19,596 nt of DNA, taken from the NCBI GenBank assembly GCA_903867275.1, contig CAIPQY010000304.1, positions 1 through 19,596 on the forward strand, in the 5' to 3' direction. The position numbers were made by a program, and so were the translations under genes. The notes below the pieces were generated by a model that saw only the letters and a list, made by a program, of their open reading frames with translations, had not been told where the DNA came from and did not search any database. The first letter of the stretch is position 1; each line of letters opens with the position of its first letter. This document shows, one piece after another, positions 14,525-19,596 of the stretch. This DNA is from an uncultured bacterium (GTDB lineage Bacteria > Planctomycetota > Phycisphaerae > Phycisphaerales > SM1A02).

Positions 14525-14537
14525 GGCGTGCTCGCGT

Positions 14538-14551
14538 GCCCCGTGAGGGGC
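14538..14551 (-). promoter_or_regulatory. Hairpin in the fusA 5' leader
   Basis: GCCCC-TCAC-GGGGC forms a 5-bp stem that ends 13 nt before the fusA ATG. AAGGA lies just upstream of the stem (about 14556-14560). No Shine-Dalgarno is present at normal spacing, so the hairpin might bring the AAGGA closer to the start, or block the start. This is an inference from the sequence alone. Confidence 0.35.
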
Positions 14552-14623
14552 TGTTTCCTTGCAGAACGTGGTGTGCACCCGGCCGGCGATGCGTTCATCG
14601 CGCGGAAGAGCCGAGGATCGGGC

Positions 14624-14653
14624 AGGTTAGGGAAAGGCCGGGGGGCAGGTCAA
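14624..14653 (-). promoter_or_regulatory. Promoter of fusA
   Basis: TTGACC (14653-14648) matches the -35 consensus at five of six positions. It is followed by 18 nt and TAACCT (14629-14624) as -10. Start near 14617 would give a leader of about 93 nt to ATG 14524. This is the best-matched bipartite promoter in the window, as expected for a highly expressed gene. Confidence 0.55.
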
Positions 14654-14678
14654 GGGTTGGAACGCCCAAGGTTGCCGC

Positions 14679-15668
14679 TTACACCGCCCGCACCAGCGCG
14701 TCGCGCTGCACCCCGGCCGAGGCCAGCAGGGGCTCGATTTCCGCCAGAAACCGCCGTCCGTCCTGCACATAGCCCGCGGTGGGGGCCAGACCGGGCAGCC
14801 GCTCCGCGAAGAAAGCGTTCAGGCGGGCCATGCGAAGTTCGCGCAGGTACTTGGCGGTCATGCTCGACAGCGCCACCGGCAGATGGCGCGCATCAGCCTC
14901 GGTCTCGAAGTGCACGCGCAGCGAGCCGCGACCTTCGCGCAGTTCGTAGTGGCTGGCCTGCTCGCTCTCGCCCAGCACGCGCACCATGGCATCGGGAAAC
15001 GCGCGCGCCAGTTCCTCGCGATAGCGCGTGCGGCCGCCGTGACGATCGCACGCAAGGTCGATGTCGGCGTCGGGGTGCGTGGCGCGAAGCTTGCACGCCA
15101 GTCGCATCGCGGCCCATCCGTTCACCGCACCCTTGCTGCCCGCTGCCCCGGCGATGCGGTTGAGTTCCTGCGGCTCCACGATCACCGCGCGGCAGCCGAG
15201 CAGTCGAAGCCCCGCGTGATCGCACGCCACGCGCAGGCGGTTGGCGGCCAGCGCCAGCGCATCGCGTTCGTGGCACACCGGCAGCGAGGCGGCCGGCGTG
15301 TGCGCGTACCACGGCAGGCTGGGCGCGGCATCCAGGCTCACGCGTTGCAGCAGCGCATCCTCGCTCTCCGGAATCGGCACGCCGCCTTCGCCGGCAAGCA
15401 TGGCGCCGAGCGCCGCCAGCGCGCCGCGCTCCAGGTGTCGCAGCGGATGCGCGGCGGAATCCTTCGAGCCCTTCAGCGTCTTCGAGTCGTCGATGGCGAT
15501 GCGGCCCTTCTTGTCGTTGGGGCGGCGGCACACGGCGGTGGCCAGGCGCGACCACAGGTCGGCGGCATCGCTGTCGGCGTCGCGCACTTCGATGGCCCAG
15601 CAGCACACCACCAGCGGCCCCAGCAACGGGCCGTAACCGGCTTCATCCATGCCTGCCACGATGCGCAT
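14679..15668 (-). CDS. Divergent RNase HII-family protein
   Basis: At 329 residues this is much longer than typical RNase HII (about 200-220). It opens with VAGMDEAGYGPLLGPLVVCC (4-23), matching the RNase HII start DEAGRGPLAGPVV. IDDSKTLKGS (59-68) matches the DSK motif. The distal catalytic aspartate lies in CDRHGG (D208). EADARHLPVALSSMTAKYLR (257-276) matches the family's KADA...SIIAK segment, with the last aspartate at D259. All four acidic residues (D8, E9, D208, D259) therefore appear present, and it could cleave RNA in RNA/DNA hybrids. The GRG ribonucleotide-recognition motif is changed to GYG (Y12), and a region of about 100 residues (75-180) is inserted. The true substrate is uncertain. 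ATG 15668 follows a TACCTT hexamer by 6 nt. Confidence 0.82.
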   Translation of the reverse strand: MRIVAGMDEAGYGPLLGPLVVCCWAIEVRDADSDAADLWSRLATAVCRRPNDKKGRIAIDDSKTLKGSKDSAAHPLRHLERGALAALGAMLAGEGGVPIPESEDALLQRVSLDAAPSLPWYAHTPAASLPVCHERDALALAANRLRVACDHAGLRLLGCRAVIVEPQELNRIAGAAGSKGAVNGWAAMRLACKLRATHPDADIDLACDRHGGRTRYREELARAFPDAMVRVLGESEQASHYELREGRGSLRVHFETEADARHLPVALSSMTAKYLRELRMARLNAFFAERLPGLAPTAGYVQDGRRFLAEIEPLLASAGVQRDALVRAV

Positions 15669-15674
15669 GGCGCA

Positions 15675-15680
15675 AAGGTA
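15675..15680 (-). promoter_or_regulatory. Leaderless-type -10 (TACCTT) of the RNase HII relative
   Basis: TACCTT on the minus strand, then 6 nt, then ATG 15668. No Shine-Dalgarno and no clear -35 are visible. The same hexamer stands before nhaA. Confidence 0.45.
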
Positions 15681-15721
15681 GCGGGTGCGCGACGCGATTC
15701 GGCATCCACGGTCCGTCCACC

Positions 15722-15727
15722 TACGAT
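15722..15727 (+). promoter_or_regulatory. Near-leaderless -10 (TACGAT) of mnmA
   Basis: TACGAT is followed by 9 nt and ATG 15737. The expected transcription start is within about 3 nt of the start codon. No Shine-Dalgarno is present. An ATG overlapping the hexamer at 15726 is out of frame. Confidence 0.4.
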
Positions 15728-15736
15728 GGCCACCGC

Positions 15737-16865
<1,129 letters not shown>

Positions 16866-16876
<11 letters not shown>

Positions 16877-18068
16877 TGGATTGCGGCACGCCGGCCGCGC
16901 GCAGCCACACCATGCCAAGCACCGCGCTCGCCAACGAGCCCGCGATCACGCCCAGCTTCGCCTCGGTCAGCAGCAGTTGGCCATCGGCGGCCTGCTCGAA
17001 GGCGAGCGTGGCGATGAACAGGCTCATGGTGAAGCCGATGCCGCACAGCATTCCAACGCCCGCAAGCGATCGCCACGATGTGCCTTCGGGCAACTGCGCC
17101 ACACCCAATCGCACCGCGGCACCACTGGCCAGCATCACGCCGATGGGCTTGCCCAGCAGCAATCCAAGCGCAGCGCCCCAGGCCACGCTGCCGAAGGCGC
17201 CCCAACCCATGCCGCGCAGATCCACGCCGGCATTCGCAAGCGCGAACAGCGGCAACACCGCGAACTGCACCCACGGCATCAGCGAGTGCTCCAGGCTTCG
17301 CAGCGGGCACGCGGCCTGCGCGGCGGGTTCCACGGCACCGCGATCCATGGGCATGCACAGGCCAAGCACCACGCCGGCCAGCGTGGCGTGCGCGCCGCTC
17401 TTCACCGTGCACAGCCACAGCAGGGCACCCACGCCGATGTACGCCGAGCGCCGCCGCACACCCAGGTGGTTCATCACCAGCAGCGCCACCACGCAGGCAC
17501 CCGCAAGCCCCAGTGCCAGCCAGCCGATCGCGCCACCGTAGAACAGCGCGATGATCACGATCGCCGCCAGGTCGTCGATCACGGCCAGCGCCGTCAGGAA
17601 CACGCGCAATCCCGTCGGCACGCGCGAACCCAGCAGCGCCAGCGCGCCGAGCGAGAAGGCGATGTCGGTGGCGGTGGGAACGGCCCAGCCTCGCGGCGCG
17701 TCGCCGCCGCGCATCCACGCAAATGCCAGGAAGATGGCCGCCGGCAGAATCACGCCGCCCGCCGCCGCGAACACCGGCAGCGAGGCCGCGCGCCATGTGC
17801 GCAACTGCCCATCCACCATCTCGCGCTTGATCTCCAGCCCCACCAGCAGGAAGAAGATCGGCATCAGCAGCTCGTTCACCCACTCCACCAGCGAGTGGTC
17901 CAGCGCAAAGCCCCAGCGCCCCGTCAGCGCGATGCTCAGGCGCGTGTCGTGAAAGAGCTCCATGTAGGCACCCGAAAGCGGACTGTTGGCGAGCAGCATG
18001 CCCGCGGCCGCAGCCGCAAGCAGCACCAGTCCTGCGCGCACTTCGCCGCTTCCTGCCTTGTGAGCCAT
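16866..18068 (-). CDS. nhaA: Na+/H+ antiporter NhaA
   Basis: This 400-residue inner-membrane protein has about twelve hydrophobic segments, the NhaA norm. Diagnostic motifs are LMPIFFLLVGLEIKREMVDG (68-87), AVPTATDIAFSLGAL (129-143, D135) and the ion-binding pair in VIDDLAAIVIIALFY (D165/D166). LPLFALANAGV, LGKPIGV and GIGFTMSLFIATLAF are also present. It exchanges cytoplasmic sodium for external protons, supporting pH and salt homeostasis. ATG 18068 is chosen because family homology (SGEVRAGLVLLAAAAAGMLLANS) begins just inside it. A TACCTT hexamer lies 7 nt upstream, and no Shine-Dalgarno is seen. It is divergent from the aldolase gene, sharing a 74-bp promoter region, and convergent with mnmA. 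Confidence 0.96.
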
Positions 18069-18085
18069 GTTTTCGAAGGTACCAT
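18058..18085 (+). promoter_or_regulatory. Aldolase promoter overlapping the nhaA start
   Basis: TTGTGA (18058-18063), 16 nt, then TACCAT (18080-18085) form a reasonable -35/-10 pair. Transcription would start near 18092. The aldolase leader (about 51 nt) contains GGAGA 7 nt before ATG 18143. The promoter overlaps the nhaA start codon and its oppositely oriented -10. Confidence 0.45.
18076..18081 (-). promoter_or_regulatory. Leaderless-type -10 (TACCTT) of nhaA
   Basis: TACCTT on the minus strand, then 7 nt (CGAAAAC), then ATG 18068. It shares its TA with the plus-strand TACCAT, so the two divergent -10 elements overlap in AAGGTACCAT. Confidence 0.45.
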
Positions 18086-18090
18086 CGCGC

Positions 18091-18110
18091 CGCCGCACGC
18101 CCGTGCGGCG
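18091..18110 (+). promoter_or_regulatory. Hairpin at the predicted 5' end of the aldolase mRNA
   Basis: An 8-bp perfect stem (18091-18098 with 18103-18110) closes a 4-nt GCCC loop. The predicted transcription start (about 18092) places it at the very 5' end of the aldolase mRNA, a position that can protect abundant mRNAs from decay. It could instead be an operator in the shared divergent region. Confidence 0.45.
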
Positions 18111-18142
18111 CTTGAACGAATCGCAACACCGGAGACACGCAC

Positions 18143-19212
<1,070 letters not shown>

Positions 19213-19216
<4 letters not shown>

Positions 19217-19596
19217 TCGATCGTCGCGCCATGCTTCGCTCGCTCGCGTGCCTGCTGCTCGCAGGCTGCGCCACGGGCGGGGGTGCGTCCGGTCCGAATG
19301 CGTCGACCACGCCCAGCACCCCTGTGTTCGAGTTGCGCGCGGCCAGCGGCAAGCTGCGGCCGGGCTGGACCGAGATGCCGGCGCGCGGCGGCGGAAGCCT
19401 GATCGTGTCGCCAACGCCGCTGCTTCGGCCGCAGGACTGCGACAACGCCGCGCTCAGCAAGTCCGACAGCCCTGCGCTGATTCTGAGCGTGAAGGCCTCC
19501 ATGCGAGAGGCCCTGTCCGCCGCCACGCTGCCGATCGTCTACGACGAGAAGCGCAACACCACCGAGTCGGTGGTGTTCATGGTGGACGGCCAGATC
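19213..19596 (+). CDS. Lipoprotein, N-terminal part (runs off right edge)
   Basis: 128 codons are visible. The N-terminus MIDRRAMLRSLACLLLAGC has a basic start, a hydrophobic core and a lipobox LAG-C19, with Ala at +2 of the mature protein. This predicts a lipid-anchored protein sorted to the outer membrane in a Gram-negative cell. A Gly/Ser/Thr/Pro-rich linker (about 20-37) follows. The last 40 residues (PALILSVKASMREALSAATL...VVFMVDGQI) faintly recall the SecD/SecF P1-head pattern, in which a helix precedes a 'VDG.I' strand; this is tentative. The ATG overlaps the aldolase stop, so translation is probably coupled, although the two functions have no obvious link. A second in-frame ATG (residue 7) is also possible. 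Confidence 0.75.

Noticed and set aside
12371..15163. 930-codon open frame on the plus strand, antisense to fusA and the RNase HII relative
   Set aside because: Its translation is His/Ala/Val-rich low-complexity sequence with no domain, and the minus strand carries two clear conserved genes. Long antisense frames are expected in GC-rich coding DNA.

Overview
The window is a compact, GC-rich bacterial chromosome segment, roughly two-thirds GC by eye, with strong G/C preference at third codon positions. Its gene content is mostly core housekeeping, and I see no phage, insertion sequence, CRISPR array, tRNA or rRNA. Several clues point to a Gram-negative bacterium of the Planctomycetota, possibly Phycisphaerae. 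These are an EF-G of the type shared by planctomycetes, spirochaetes and mitochondria, a GldA/GldF-GldG/DUF4340 ABC operon, a GT5-like 'WEFPP' glycosyltransferase, little Shine-Dalgarno use and many TAnnnT promoters. The taxon is an inference from family resemblance, not a measured placement.

Layout. 1-82 (-) is the start of an exported protein that runs off the left edge. 86-283 is intergenic and carries a very strong palindrome (226-276). 284-2214 (-) is a two-gene operon: a small acidic protein of unknown function and then a GT-B glycosyltransferase. 2332-3273 (+) is prmC, which methylates release factors. 3280-4785 (-) is a PAS-GAF-receiver signalling protein whose central helices look like a histidine-kinase dimerisation domain without its histidine. 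4849-9748 (+) is a three-gene operon with ATGA overlaps: an ABC ATPase, a fused permease/GldG-like protein and a DUF4340 protein with three internal repeats. 12323-9730 (-) is a membrane-anchored SpoIIE/RsbU-type phosphatase coupled to ribD. 15668-12410 (-) holds a divergent RNase HII-family protein and then fusA, closed by the only clear intrinsic terminator. 15737-16876 (+) is mnmA, 16866-18068 (-) is nhaA, and 18143-19596 (+) is a DhnA-type fructose-bisphosphate aldolase followed by the start of a lipoprotein.

How the genes relate. Translation and RNA functions (prmC, fusA, mnmA, the RNase HII relative) are interspersed with envelope functions (glycosyltransferase, ABC system, NhaA, lipoprotein) and signalling proteins (PAS-GAF-REC, PP2C phosphatase). 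The three convergent junctions are very tight: prmC/REC has a 6-bp gap, DUF4340/ribD overlaps by 19 bp, and mnmA/nhaA overlaps by 11 bp. None shows an intrinsic terminator.

The most notable non-coding signal is a repeated start-site architecture. Five first-in-transcript genes (prmC, the REC gene, the phosphatase, the RNase HII relative, nhaA) have a TAnnnT hexamer exactly 6-7 nt before the ATG and no Shine-Dalgarno, and mnmA has one at 9 nt. This predicts leaderless or almost leaderless mRNAs. The small acidic gene and the aldolase gene instead have good Shine-Dalgarno sites, and fusA has a leader of about 93 nt.
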